A stretch of 64,000 nucleotides of DNA, from positions 285,556-349,555 of the forward strand of contig JAISBB010000001.1 in NCBI GenBank assembly GCA_031266415.1, in the 5' to 3' direction. The stretch comes from Oscillospiraceae bacterium. GTDB taxonomy: Bacteria > Bacillota > Clostridia > Oscillospirales > Ruminococcaceae. The notes beneath the pieces were generated by a model. That model did no database searches and was not told the origin of the DNA. It was given only the letters and a program-made list of their open reading frames with translations. This document shows, in pieces, positions 53,326-63,500 of this stretch (within the stretch, counting starts at the first letter, position 1; each line of letters starts with the position of its first letter). The position numbers were made by a program, and so were the translations under genes.

Positions 53326-54695
53326 TAATACATCTCCTTTAGTTTTTTTGCCAACAACTTCCCCACTTTGTAGATGTTCCCACAACCCAGGGTTACAACA
53401 AGTGTGTTTGGTGGTTTATTTTCAATTACATAATTAACAATGTTATTAAATTCTGCAATATGCGTAAATTTACAGTTTTTTCTTGCCAAGTCCATGGCAG
53501 ACACATTTTCTTCGTTAAATTCTCGCCCCCCCATAATATCGGCTATCACACAGTGGTCTGCCAAAGAAAGAACATCTGCGAATTCATTTATTAACATTTT
53601 CGTTCTGGAATATGTAAAAGGTTGAAATATCGCCCAAACATTTTTATGGCCAAATTGCTTGGCCGTTTTCAATGTTACCCTTATCTCCGCTGGATGGTGA
53701 GCATAATCGTCAACAACAGTCACATCTTTCGAGTTATACAAGATCTCAAAACGCCTGCCAACACCTTCAAAATTTAAAAGTGGTGCACTTAACTCGCCGG
53801 TGGTTAACCCAAACTCGGTGGCAACAACACTGGCTGCAAGAATATTATGTATATTATGGCATCCCGGAATTGAAAAGGTAAATCTACCCAAATTCTTACC
53901 ATGTTTAAACAAGCTAAACCGAGCTTTTGCAAACCCAAACCACTTAATGTCTGAGGCATAATAGTCATTTGACTTTTTTAACCCAAACGAGATTTTTCTT
54001 ACTCTGGCAGGTAAAACCGCCTGCTGCGCATTACCGTCATCCCCGTTATAAATTACCAGATGGTTTGCTTTACAACAAAATTCACAAAACGAATTAATTA
54101 ATCTTGACATTGACCCAAAAAACTCCAAGTGATCGTTGTCAATGTTTAATACAACACTAATTGTTGGCATTAAACTCAAAAACGTATTAGAATATTCACA
54201 AGCTTCACAAACACAAACATCAAAACTGCCAGCACGCCCGGCGCCACCAATCATAGGGAATATTCCTCCAATAATTGCCCCTGTGTTAATATTGTTTTCT
54301 AAAAAAATTTGCGTTAAAAGCGCAGTTGTTGTTGTTTTCCCGTGCGTACCAGCTATACAAATACGATGGTCGAATTTGGAGGTAATTAGTTGCAATATTT
54401 CTGCCCGCGACAATATTTTTAAACCGCTTTCTCTTGCGGCAATTAATTCTGGGTTTGACTTTGGAATTGCAAAACTAAAAACAAGCAACTCAATTCCTTC
54501 AATGTGTGCAGCAGTGTGCTCTAAAAAAACAGATGCCCCAAGTTGGCGAACACGCTCTAACGTGCTACTTTCTTCAACATCTGAACCCGAAATTTCGTAC
54601 CCAAGTTCAATCAAAATTTGAACAATAGGGTAAATTCCAGAGCCACCAATTCCCACAAAATGGATTTTCGTTATTCCCAACTCTAGCGCATCCAT
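53325..54695 (-). CDS. murC: UDP-N-acetylmuramate--L-alanine ligase
   Basis: It adds the first amino acid of the peptidoglycan stem. The 456 residues have IHFVGIGGSGIYPI, the ATP loop CIAGTHGKTTTTALL, DNDHLEFF, VVDDYAHHPAEI and a C-terminal ligase domain ending near VVTLGCGNIYKVG. It is in one direction with murA and the cyclophilin gene, and overlaps degV by one base. Confidence 0.96.
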   Translation of the reverse strand: MDALELGITKIHFVGIGGSGIYPIVQILIELGYEISGSDVEESSTLERVRQLGASVFLEHTAAHIEGIELLVFSFAIPKSNPELIAARESGLKILSRAEILQLITSKFDHRICIAGTHGKTTTTALLTQIFLENNINTGAIIGGIFPMIGGAGRAGSFDVCVCEACEYSNTFLSLMPTISVVLNIDNDHLEFFGSMSRLINSFCEFCCKANHLVIYNGDDGNAQQAVLPARVRKISFGLKKSNDYYASDIKWFGFAKARFSLFKHGKNLGRFTFSIPGCHNIHNILAASVVATEFGLTTGELSAPLLNFEGVGRRFEILYNSKDVTVVDDYAHHPAEIRVTLKTAKQFGHKNVWAIFQPFTYSRTKMLINEFADVLSLADHCVIADIMGGREFNEENVSAMDLARKNCKFTHIAEFNNIVNYVIENKPPNTLVVTLGCGNIYKVGKLLAKKLKEMY

Positions 54696-54785
54696 TTTAA
54701 ATCACTCCCAAAAACACCTAACTCGCACTCTCTTTAGGCTCTGTAACCTCTCTTTTCTCTTTTTCTTCTAATTTAATCTCTTCCT

Positions 54786-55571
54786 TTACAATTCCCACGT
54801 GCTTGGTTCTTCATCTTCTTTGTGGTATTCACCTAATTCTATGCCAATTATTTTAATTTCGTCTTTCGGCTTATCATTTTCATCAGTTTCACATATAGAA
54901 ATAGCATCTACCACATCCATCCCAGAAAAAACATCTGCGAACACTGTGTGCTTCCCATCTAAATGCGGGCACCCTCCAAACCTTTCATAAGCCGACTGCA
55001 TTACTTCCTCGTGCTTGTTCATTGGCCCACTAGGTGGGAAAGACAAGTCATCTGAATTCGCAAGCACAACAAAAAATTGGCTGGTGTTTGTATTTGGACC
55101 AATATTGGCCATTGAAACAGCAGCACGTAAATGAATTAACCGAAAAGGAAATGCAATTTCGTCCTCGAAATATCCCCCATATATACTTTCACCACCAGTC
55201 CCTGTACCTGTTGGGTCGCCAGTTTGAATTATAAATCCAGGTATAACCCTGTGAAATAAGCAATTGTCAAAGTAACCACGCTTCGCCAAATTTAAAAAAT
55301 TCTCGCAAGTTTGGGGTGCACATTTCAGGAAAAATCGAATTTTTATATCGCCCAAACTCGTTTTAATTATTGCTATTTGGTCTCCTTCATTCGGCGGATA
55401 CAATTGAAGCAACTCTAAGTTCTGGTTCGGGTTCAATTCTTCTTCACGAAACAATTCTTCTTTAATTTGCTCTTGTTCTCGGCGCATAGTTTCCTCATCA
55501 TTATATAAGCAGCCAGAAAGATATGACACACCAACCAATGTCAAAATCAGCAAACTTTTCTTAAATTTCAT
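54786..55571 (-). CDS. Peptidyl-prolyl isomerase lipoprotein (cyclophilin)
   Basis: ATG at 55571 behind GGTGGAGGG. An N-terminal lipoprotein signal ends in SYLSGC, so the mature protein is lipid-anchored outside the membrane. The cyclophilin domain has IKTSLGDIKIRFF, LFHRVIPGFIIQTGDPTGTG and NTNTSQFFVVL, and would help fold exported proteins. About 261 residues. A stop-free, highly charged stretch of 23 codons continues in the -1 frame straight after the TAA, down to about 54718. The native C-terminus may therefore have been cut by a one-base change. Confidence 0.93.
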   Translation of the reverse strand: MKFKKSLLILTLVGVSYLSGCLYNDEETMRREQEQIKEELFREEELNPNQNLELLQLYPPNEGDQIAIIKTSLGDIKIRFFLKCAPQTCENFLNLAKRGYFDNCLFHRVIPGFIIQTGDPTGTGTGGESIYGGYFEDEIAFPFRLIHLRAAVSMANIGPNTNTSQFFVVLANSDDLSFPPSGPMNKHEEVMQSAYERFGGCPHLDGKHTVFADVFSGMDVVDAISICETDENDKPKDEIKIIGIELGEYHKEDEEPSTWEL

Positions 55572-55628
55572 AATATCCCTCCACCTACCTCTGCAACTAC
55601 ACTTCTGAAACAATGGTAGATCAAATCT

Positions 55629-56912
55629 TCAAGCAGTTTGTTCACTTGATTTCAACGGGTCAGCAACTACAAAAATATTTGCACCCAGTCCACAAAATTT
55701 CCCCACTATATTCTCATAACCACGTTCAATGTGCTCAACACTTTCAAGTTCTGTGGTCCCGCTTGCAGCAAGGGCTGCAACCAACAGGGCTGCACCTGCA
55801 CGCAAATCTGGAGCTTTAACCGGGGCCGCATTAAGTTCAGGAACACCTTCAACAATAACTGTTCTCTCGTTAACCTGCAACTTAGCCCCTAAGCGAATAA
55901 GTTCGCCTACATACTTAAAGCGATTTTCCCAAATCCCTTCTGTAACTACACTCGTTCCTTGCGCTAAAGAAAGAAGCGCAACCATTTGCGGTTGCAGGTC
56001 TGTTGGGAACCCTGGATATGGCATAGTTTTTATGTTTGTGGAAGAAAGATTAACGGGCGCTTGAATACAAACAGAATCATCAAATTCTGTAATAACAGCC
56101 CCGATGTTCTTAAGCTTATCTGTAATAGCATAAAGATGCCGCGGGATAATATTTTTAATTTCTATGCACCCACGAGTTGCCATTGCACCCAACATAAAAG
56201 TTCCGGCCTCTATTTGATCTGGGATAATAGAATAAGAACGGCCCGTTAGAGTTTTCACACCTTTTATTCTAATAATGTCAGTTCCCGCACCAAGTATATC
56301 TGCACCCAACGAATTCAAAAAATTAGCAACATCAACAACGTGAGGTTCTTTCGCAGCATTTTCTAGGACAGTGGTTCCTGTTGCATAAACACTTGCCAAC
56401 ATAACATTAATCGTTGCTCCTACAGAGACTGTATCAAAACAAATTTCAGTGCCAGTAAGTTTTTTTGCGGTCGCTTTTATCATGCCATTTTCGGCTGATA
56501 TTTCTACTCCAAGTGCTCGCAATCCTTTTATGTGCTGATCAATTGGCCTTGCTCCAATACTGCAACCTCCAGGCATAGAAACCGTTACCTGCGGGAATTT
56601 ACTAATTAATGCCCCAAGCAAATAATAAGAAGCACGCATTCTTTTTGCTGCTTCATAAGGAACCACCGGACACCCCAATTCAGAAGAGTCGATAATAATT
56701 GTGTGCTTATCTAACCTTGTTACCTTCGCGCCCAACCCAGAAATTATAGCAACCAATGTATGCACGTCGCGGATATCTGGAACATTTTCAATGGTACTTG
56801 GTGTGTTTGCCATTAAAGCCGCTGGGATAATTGCCACAGCGGCATTTTTAGCACCACTAATCACCACACTACCATTTAAAGCGGTACCACCACGCACAAA
56901 AAAATTCGCCAA
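55629..56912 (-). CDS. murA: UDP-N-acetylglucosamine 1-carboxyvinyltransferase
   Basis: The first committed step of peptidoglycan synthesis. The 427 residues show GGTALNGSVVISGAKNAA, the fosfomycin-target Cys in MPGGCSIGARPIDQH, and DQIEAGTFMLGA. The C-terminal LRAGAALLVAALAASGTTEL and HIERGYENI are present. The cysteine is intact, so natural fosfomycin resistance by Cys-to-Asp change is not expected. Confidence 0.97.
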   Translation of the reverse strand: MANFFVRGGTALNGSVVISGAKNAAVAIIPAALMANTPSTIENVPDIRDVHTLVAIISGLGAKVTRLDKHTIIIDSSELGCPVVPYEAAKRMRASYYLLGALISKFPQVTVSMPGGCSIGARPIDQHIKGLRALGVEISAENGMIKATAKKLTGTEICFDTVSVGATINVMLASVYATGTTVLENAAKEPHVVDVANFLNSLGADILGAGTDIIRIKGVKTLTGRSYSIIPDQIEAGTFMLGAMATRGCIEIKNIIPRHLYAITDKLKNIGAVITEFDDSVCIQAPVNLSSTNIKTMPYPGFPTDLQPQMVALLSLAQGTSVVTEGIWENRFKYVGELIRLGAKLQVNERTVIVEGVPELNAAPVKAPDLRAGAALLVAALAASGTTELESVEHIERGYENIVGKFCGLGANIFVVADPLKSSEQTA

Positions 56913-57051
56913 CCTTTAACCTCCCCCTGGCCCATTCTCAAACTTCTCCATAAAACCGAAAATTAAAACACATTTTTGCGAAAAGCAAATAAAACATCAC
57001 CAAGCTTTAGGCAACAGCTTGCTTAGGGCAAAAAGTAACAACTCCATCGGT

Positions 57052-57079
57052 AGTATACCACATTATTTTAATAATTCAA
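57052..57079 (-). promoter_or_regulatory. Predicted murA promoter
   Basis: On the minus strand: TTGAAT (57074-57079), a 16-nt spacer, TATACT (57052-57057). The leader to murA is about 130 nt. The rest of 56913-57295 shows no further gene or clear structure. Confidence 0.55.
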
Positions 57080-57295
57080 AGGGGGATTATGCCTCTTTCT
57101 TCAATTTAATAATTACACCTTCAATAAATCAACTAACCTTCCCCGTTTTAACACTTATTACCCGTCAATAAGCACCAAAAACTATCAACTTTTTAACTTA
57201 AACTTGCATTGTTCTCTAGACTTCTAAAGTGAACCAGCTTTTCTCAGCAATTCAGCAAATTTGCAGTAATTTCTTTTCAAATATACTCAAATTTT

Positions 57296-58351
57296 TCAGC
57301 TAGCGTGACCGTCTAAAGAATCCCACTCAGGCGCACTGAAAATTTCATCCCAAGAAAATTCTGTTTCACTCCCTTTTTGACCTTCATCAGACATTTTTCC
57401 GGGAACCTCAACACCATCATCTACGCCTAAGCTACTTTGTTCATCTGTTTGCTGGCTTTCAAAAGTACAATCTGGCAAAGGAACACCAGCTGACTGTTCT
57501 AATTCAGAAGAATCCGTTCCATGCAGGACTGTTTCCGAGAGTCCTTTCGTCCGTAAAACATCTGCTTCCACGCCCAAGTCTGCCGTATTTTCTTCACAAT
57601 AGGTTGTGCCTTCTTGCGTTGAATTAATTTCGTCAATCGCTGAAGTATGTGCTGGAACAACCTCCGGATTATCCAAAATGGCAATACTCCCGAACTTACT
57701 CTCAACATCTTCTGTTGTGGCATCATAGGTCCCCGCCATTCCACATGGCTCATCAAAATCCAAACACAGAGAAACATCAAACGACGCATTTTCACAATCA
57801 CAGTTAGAAGCAACAAGAATACAGAACTCAGTAGTTTCGCCGGGACCCAATTCAGCCAACGGAAATTTTCCAAGGAAGTCAAAAAGATGAAGAAAATCTG
57901 CCCAAAATGGCTGGGGATCCTGTTCATGAAACCAAACAACATTGCCTGTTGCAGTTACCAACCCCATTGCCATCCCATCTGATCCTCTATATATATCTTC
58001 CAGATTCACAAGCGGAACAGTTCCATTTTTTTGCTCAAATCGCCGTGCTGAAACAACGATGGGTTGGGTTGCGTTGTTTTTTATAGTAAGTAAATTTGAT
58101 TGACACAAAAAACATGCACAATCATTTGGCAACCCACGGTCCCCAGATTCCGGCGACCGTGTCTTAAACTTCAGATCTTCCCAACCACTAACAACAATAT
58201 CACTAACAGAACGACCAGAACACTGCAAAACCTTTCCCACAACATTCAGTTCCATACTGCCAACATTAGTGTTCCCCACAATACAAAACATCAATAAAAG
58301 CTCCACACTAACTATAAAAGTCAAACCGATTTCTAGCAACCGACATTTCAT
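57296..58351 (-). CDS. Unknown exported acidic protein
   Basis: The 351 residues have an N-terminal signal or anchor helix (about 8-28). A globular region of about 200 residues contains several cysteines (including CACFLC and CDCENASF). The C-terminal tail of about 120 residues is rich in Ser, Thr, Glu and Asp and is probably disordered. There is no LPXTG-type sorting signal and no lipobox. The middle part has the beta-strand spacing of secreted or cell-surface proteins, and the cysteines could form disulfides outside the cell. I do not recognise a family. Confidence 0.7.
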   Translation of the reverse strand: MKCRLLEIGLTFIVSVELLLMFCIVGNTNVGSMELNVVGKVLQCSGRSVSDIVVSGWEDLKFKTRSPESGDRGLPNDCACFLCQSNLLTIKNNATQPIVVSARRFEQKNGTVPLVNLEDIYRGSDGMAMGLVTATGNVVWFHEQDPQPFWADFLHLFDFLGKFPLAELGPGETTEFCILVASNCDCENASFDVSLCLDFDEPCGMAGTYDATTEDVESKFGSIAILDNPEVVPAHTSAIDEINSTQEGTTYCEENTADLGVEADVLRTKGLSETVLHGTDSSELEQSAGVPLPDCTFESQQTDEQSSLGVDDGVEVPGKMSDEGQKGSETEFSWDEIFSAPEWDSLDGHAS

Positions 58352-58476
58352 TTAATCCTCACTCCATCCCACTGGTGCCATTATAGCACAAAAGAAAACA
58401 GATGAAACCTTATTCTACAAACTCATGTAAGCCCTGTAAATTTTATGGAAGAATCCCTTTCTTTCCCTCTTCATTT

Positions 58477-60006
58477 TTAATGAGAATATTCTTTCCTCGC
58501 TCTAACATTCCAAAGAGGAATACACAATAACGCTCCCACTAAAGAAATCGCCCCCCAATAAAAAAGGACCAATCTCGCATCGCCATATTTCCCCATGGAA
58601 TAGCTCAACACTTTCCCGTTCAGTGCCTGGCTTAAAGATGCTCCAAAATACCCCAAAAATCCTGTGAACCCAGAGGCAGCAGCAGCCACCTTTTTCGAAG
58701 TCGACTCCACTGCACTAATGCCCCCAACCAGTACCTGAGGTACACACACCGTAAACCCAGCAACCCCCAAAGAAATGAATGTAACCACATTTTTCCAAAA
58801 TGGCATGTTCGCAACAGGAGAAAAAGGTGAACTTCCCAACCAGATTCCAATCACAGAAAAAGCCCCTACAAAAAGGCACCAAAAATTAGCAGGCGCACGC
58901 CTTCCTTTAAACCATTTTTCTGAAATAATAGGGGCAAAAAAGATCCCCAAGAAACCAATTGCACACAACATCGAAGATTTCAATGCTGCCAAATTATCTA
59001 TATTTTTAACTGCTTCATGAAAATTTCCAAATCGCGGCTGTTCACCCACCAATATCTTAAAAATCCAATCAACTGGTCCCATCCTAAATATGTAAACACA
59101 AAAATATATCAATGCTAAATTCCACATTACCTTGTTGTAAAGTATATGTTTCTTCAAAATTTGAAAATATGTAAGATTATCTTCTAAATCTTGTTCCTTT
59201 TTTTCTTCTTCGGTTAATGCCTCTAATTTTGTTTCGCATATCTTTTCAACATCTGGCAATCCAATACTCACTGGCCTATCCCTTAACGCAAAAAATCCAA
59301 TTATTCCTATTAATAACGAAAAAACAAAAGGAACCACAAACATTGCTTCTAATCCATATTTACCAAAACACATATAAGCCAAACTTGCTATTGGCAACGA
59401 TATATTCATTGCCAAAAAACTTCCCAATTCATGCGAAGTTGACCAATTTGCCCACCAAGTTGCCCTTGTTGCATTGGGGAACCAACGTATTAATGATTTT
59501 GCACAATAAGGGAACAACGCTGATTGGTACCAGCTACTAATTCCCCAAAATAAACACATGTAAGCAACCATCGCACTGTGCGAAAGTTGCTGCGTATTCA
59601 CTAAAAATGGAGTCAAAGCAATTGCTGCATTAAAACCCCCAGCTAATATCATATTAATAGGCAGCGACACCCTCACATTTCCGCGGTCGGCAATAGACCC
59701 ATTTACAAACCTACCAATACCATAAACAAATGAAGCAACCATTAAAATCAAACCTTGGTCAGCAGCATTAATTCCTATTTCGTTTTCCATAAATGGCATT
59801 GCTATTGAAAAATTCTTTCGCGCCATGTAAGCAATTACATAAAGAATATATGACGTAATGAAAATAGAGTTGCGCCAAAACACATATTTTTTCTTGATTT
59901 CGAGTTTATTATCCAGTGATTGATTTTTTGCTGGTGGTTCTGAGAAAAATTGTTTCCACTTTCTTGTGTGCTTCTTTTCTTCATGCATAACTGCTACACG
60001 CGCCAT
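58477..60006 (-). CDS. Organophosphate:phosphate antiporter, GlpT/UhpT family (MFS)
   Basis: A 12-helix major facilitator of 509 residues. The N-terminal region has YVIAYMARKNFSIAMPFM (the conserved family Arg in MARKNFS), GRFVNGSIADRGNVR, and STSHELGSFLA. The second conserved Arg is in YIFRMGPVDWI, and GISAVESTSKKVAAAASGF closes the family pattern. Members exchange inorganic phosphate for glycerol 3-phosphate or hexose 6-phosphate. The closest wording is UhpT/UhpC-like. Such transporters are known in intracellular bacteria that live on host sugar phosphates. ATG behind AAAAGGAGG. The substrate is inferred. Confidence 0.88.
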   Translation of the reverse strand: MARVAVMHEEKKHTRKWKQFFSEPPAKNQSLDNKLEIKKKYVFWRNSIFITSYILYVIAYMARKNFSIAMPFMENEIGINAADQGLILMVASFVYGIGRFVNGSIADRGNVRVSLPINMILAGGFNAAIALTPFLVNTQQLSHSAMVAYMCLFWGISSWYQSALFPYCAKSLIRWFPNATRATWWANWSTSHELGSFLAMNISLPIASLAYMCFGKYGLEAMFVVPFVFSLLIGIIGFFALRDRPVSIGLPDVEKICETKLEALTEEEKKEQDLEDNLTYFQILKKHILYNKVMWNLALIYFCVYIFRMGPVDWIFKILVGEQPRFGNFHEAVKNIDNLAALKSSMLCAIGFLGIFFAPIISEKWFKGRRAPANFWCLFVGAFSVIGIWLGSSPFSPVANMPFWKNVVTFISLGVAGFTVCVPQVLVGGISAVESTSKKVAAAASGFTGFLGYFGASLSQALNGKVLSYSMGKYGDARLVLFYWGAISLVGALLCIPLWNVRARKEYSH

Positions 60007-60167
60007 CTATTGACAGCACCTCCTTTTAACTAATTATACAAAACATTAGGAAGAATCCGCACCGATTATAACACATGCGTGCCATTAAAAACAACCACCC
60101 AAACATTTTAAAAAATCATTCCCCAAAATCACCGGCTCATCAATGTCGAAAAATGTCGAGACATTCA

Positions 60168-60196
60168 TTAACATACGACCCCTTGTATGTTACAAT
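60168..60196 (+). promoter_or_regulatory. Predicted promoter with an overlapping inverted repeat
   Basis: TTAACA (60168-60173), a 17-nt spacer, TACAAT (60191-60196). Directly upstream, AATGTCGA occurs twice and AATGTC-GA-GACATT forms an inverted repeat ending at about 60165, next to the -35, a possible operator. Confidence 0.45.
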
Positions 60197-60236
60197 CTTG
60201 AAAGTAGTTCTATAGTCTCAAATGTAGGTGATTTAC

Positions 60237-60461
60237 GTGAATAATTATAACATTCAGCTTATTGAAACCACCTTTAAAGGTGATGGGATAAAGTGCTTAG
60301 AATACGGGCTTTTCGTCTCTAACGGACAGCTTTTCAGCCGCGTTCCAGCCATATCAAAAAACAAAGCATTCGTTTTAAACTTGCTAGAGCTTTGCCGTAA
60401 ATACAAAGTCTCGCCAATTCACATAAAAGACGTTGTAGAAGACCATCTTTCACTTTCTTAA
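60237..60461 (+). CDS. Small DUF6514-like protein
   Basis: A protein of 74 residues from the GTG at 60237 (an earlier GTG at 60228 overlaps the AGGTG ribosome site). It has the pattern of small clostridial DUF6514 proteins: an N-terminal beta region with CLEYGLFVSNG, then FVLNLLELCRKYKVSPIHIKDVVEDHL. Family function is unknown. It is a single-gene unit with its own promoter, between the antiporter and mfd. Confidence 0.65.
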   Translation: MNNYNIQLIETTFKGDGIKCLEYGLFVSNGQLFSRVPAISKNKAFVLNLLELCRKYKVSPIHIKDVVEDHLSLS

Positions 60462-60540
60462 TTTCAGCAAAACGCACCGTCTTTGTTGTTTTACAATTCT
60501 TTTGTGCATGCAAACTTGATTTGACAATGATGTGTTAAAT

Positions 60541-63500
60541 CTAACCTATTTCTGTCGGTGCATCAAAAACTGACAACTCTGCTGAATCAAAAAACAGATT
60601 TTTAAGCCAATGCATGGTATTCTTCCCAATTTTCACAGTAACCCTAACCTGTTGTTGTATTTTATCCTCAGTAATCGCAAATGCTTCACATTTTTTAAAC
60701 ACCATCAACACTTGTTCGTTGGGCCAACCTTTAAAAATCACATTAAGCATCTCATTGTATTGCTTCAGTTCGCAAATGTCCCATTTCTTCGCTGCGTTTT
60801 TAATTTCCATCACATCAAACAAGCATTCAATTTCAGTCGGTAATTTGCCATATATATCCACCAGTTCTTGCTTTAATTCGTCGATTTCTGCTTCTGTTTT
60901 AATCCCTGCTATCTTCTTATAAATCGCTAAGCGCGCACCTTCGCGCTCGATGTAACTCAGCGGAATAAATGCATTAACATTAACATCTACCAGGCAATCA
61001 TTGTGTTCTTCTGCCTTAACTCCTCCTTCACGAGCAATCGCCTCGTTTAAAAGTGCCATATACATATCATACCCAACCTGATTCATGTGCCCATGTTGCT
61101 CTTCACCCAAAACATTTCCCGCACCACGAATCGCAAGGTCTCGGTGTGATATTTTTAACCCCGCACCAAATTCTGCAAATTCTTTCAAGGCTTCTAACCT
61201 CTGCCTTGCTACAGTTGAGAGAATTTCCTGCTTTCTAAAAAACATATATACAAAACCTCTGCAGTTAGATCTTCCAACTCGCCCTCTTAACTGATGCAGT
61301 TGCGCAAGTCCAAAATTTTGCGCATCTTCAACAATTAGAGTATTGCAGTTCGGGATATCAATTCCATTTTCTATAATAGTTGTACACACCAAAATATCCA
61401 CTTCTCTACTTAACAATTTTTGCCAAGATTTTTGCATAATTTCAGGGCTCATTTGGCCGTGCGCTACAGCAATTCTTGCCGAGTCACCCAATATTTCCTG
61501 TAATCTTTGTGCCTTATGCAAAATCTTATTAACCTGATTGCACAAGAAAAAAATTTGGCCACCTCTTTTACGTTCCGCATTAATTGCCGCTTTAATAACC
61601 TCTTCATTATATTCCATCACAAGAGTTTTTACTGGGAATCGATTCTGCGGCAAGGTTTCTATCACAGAAATGTCCCGTATTCCAATCAGTGTCATATTTA
61701 AGGTCCTTGGAATAGGAGTTGCAGAAATGGAAAGGACGTCTACATTTTGGCACAATTTCTTAATTTGTTCTTTGTGTTTAACTCCAAACCTCTGTTCTTC
61801 ATCAATAATCACAAGCCCAATATCTGCAAACCCAACATCTTTCTGCAGCAACCTGTGAGTCCCAATAATCATGTCAATTTCACCATTTCTCAGTAACTTC
61901 AGTATTTCTTTTTGCTCTTTGGGACTTTTAAATCGTGAAAGGAATTCAATTCTCACAGGGAAACGGTTAAATCTTGCAAGCGCCGTAGAAAAATGTTGCC
62001 ACACCAAAATTGTTGTTGGTGCAATCATCACCACTTGCTTCCCCTCAATTGCACACTTAAATGCCGCTCTAAGTGCCACTTCTGTTTTCCCAACTCCAAC
62101 ATCACCACAAAGGAATCTATCCATAGGCTCACACGATTCCATATCTTTCTTTATTTCAGCAACACAACGTCGTTGATCTTCCGTATCTTCAAAATCAAAT
62201 GCACGTTCAAATTCAATTTGCAACTTTGTATCTGCTTTAAAACTATGCCCTTTCAACTGCGCCCGCTGCGCATAAATCTTAAACAACTCTCTAGCAAAAC
62301 CTTGCGATGATTTTTTTATCTTCTCCTTTATTTTTCCCCACTCTTTGCCGTTTAATTTATGCAACTTTATTGCACTCGAGCCTACATATTTCGAAATTGA
62401 ATCTAGTTGCGTTGCTGGCAAATAGAGGGCATCTCCACCAGCATATTCCAATTTAATGTAATCCTTTATTCCCATGTTAACTTCTATCTGTGTAAACCCA
62501 TCAAAAATCCCAACCCCATGCCGACGGTGAACAATTTTATCTCCAACTGTTAAGTCTGCAAGGCTTAAAATTTCCTTCACTCTTTTCAGCTGAGTCCGGC
62601 GCAAACGTGAATTAATTGGGCAAACAGTCCAATTTAAAACCGTTAAAACCGCAAGATTCTCGCTTATTTTAAATGCAGAAGGAAAATTTTTTTGTGAAAC
62701 CCAAACATTCCAAGGTCCTGCAGGTGCTTTCTCTAAATCACCTGCAGGGCAGTTACTTTTTGCTAAAAAATCAATCATCGTTTTTTTGTTATTTTCACTG
62801 CCAACTAAAAGCAAACATTTTAATCCACTTTGGTGCAGCCGCTGAACCTCTTCCCAAATCTTAGAGAAATCATTCTCCAACGACTGTAACCGAACACTCA
62901 AAGCATCTATTTGTTCTTCCGCCGCAAATGGCCACTCAACTCCGTCGAATGGCACCATCATAACCTTTTTAACATTGTTCAAACGCGTTTTTTCTGTTAG
63001 TTTCTCTTTTAAACCTCCAGCATCAAAAACAAACAATGTAAACTTCTCACTAAGATAATCCCAAACTTTTCCTTCTGCATTTTGTTCTCTTGCCGGTAAA
63101 ATGTGAAAGTGATTCATTTTTTCTGTCCTTCTGTTGCTAAATATATCGATCTCAGATATGCTGTTCACTCCGCCATCAAATAGTTCAACCCTAACCGGCA
63201 ATAGGGCCCCCGGCGAATAAATATCAACAATTCCTCCTCTGGCAGCAAATTGACCCACAGATTCTACAAATTCACAGGATTTATAACCAATTTCAACCAA
63301 TTTCTTTTTAAAGCCTTGAATTTCAATTGCATCGTTCACATTTAAGTTAAACGCCTGCAAACCAAATAGCTCTTTAGATACTACTTCTCCCTGCAAAGAT
63401 TCTGGTGTTACAATTAAAATCTTGCAGGTTTTTTGTTTTAGATCAGCCAATACTTTTAATCTCTTATGCTCGCATTCATTGTTACAAATCACTTCCGGCA

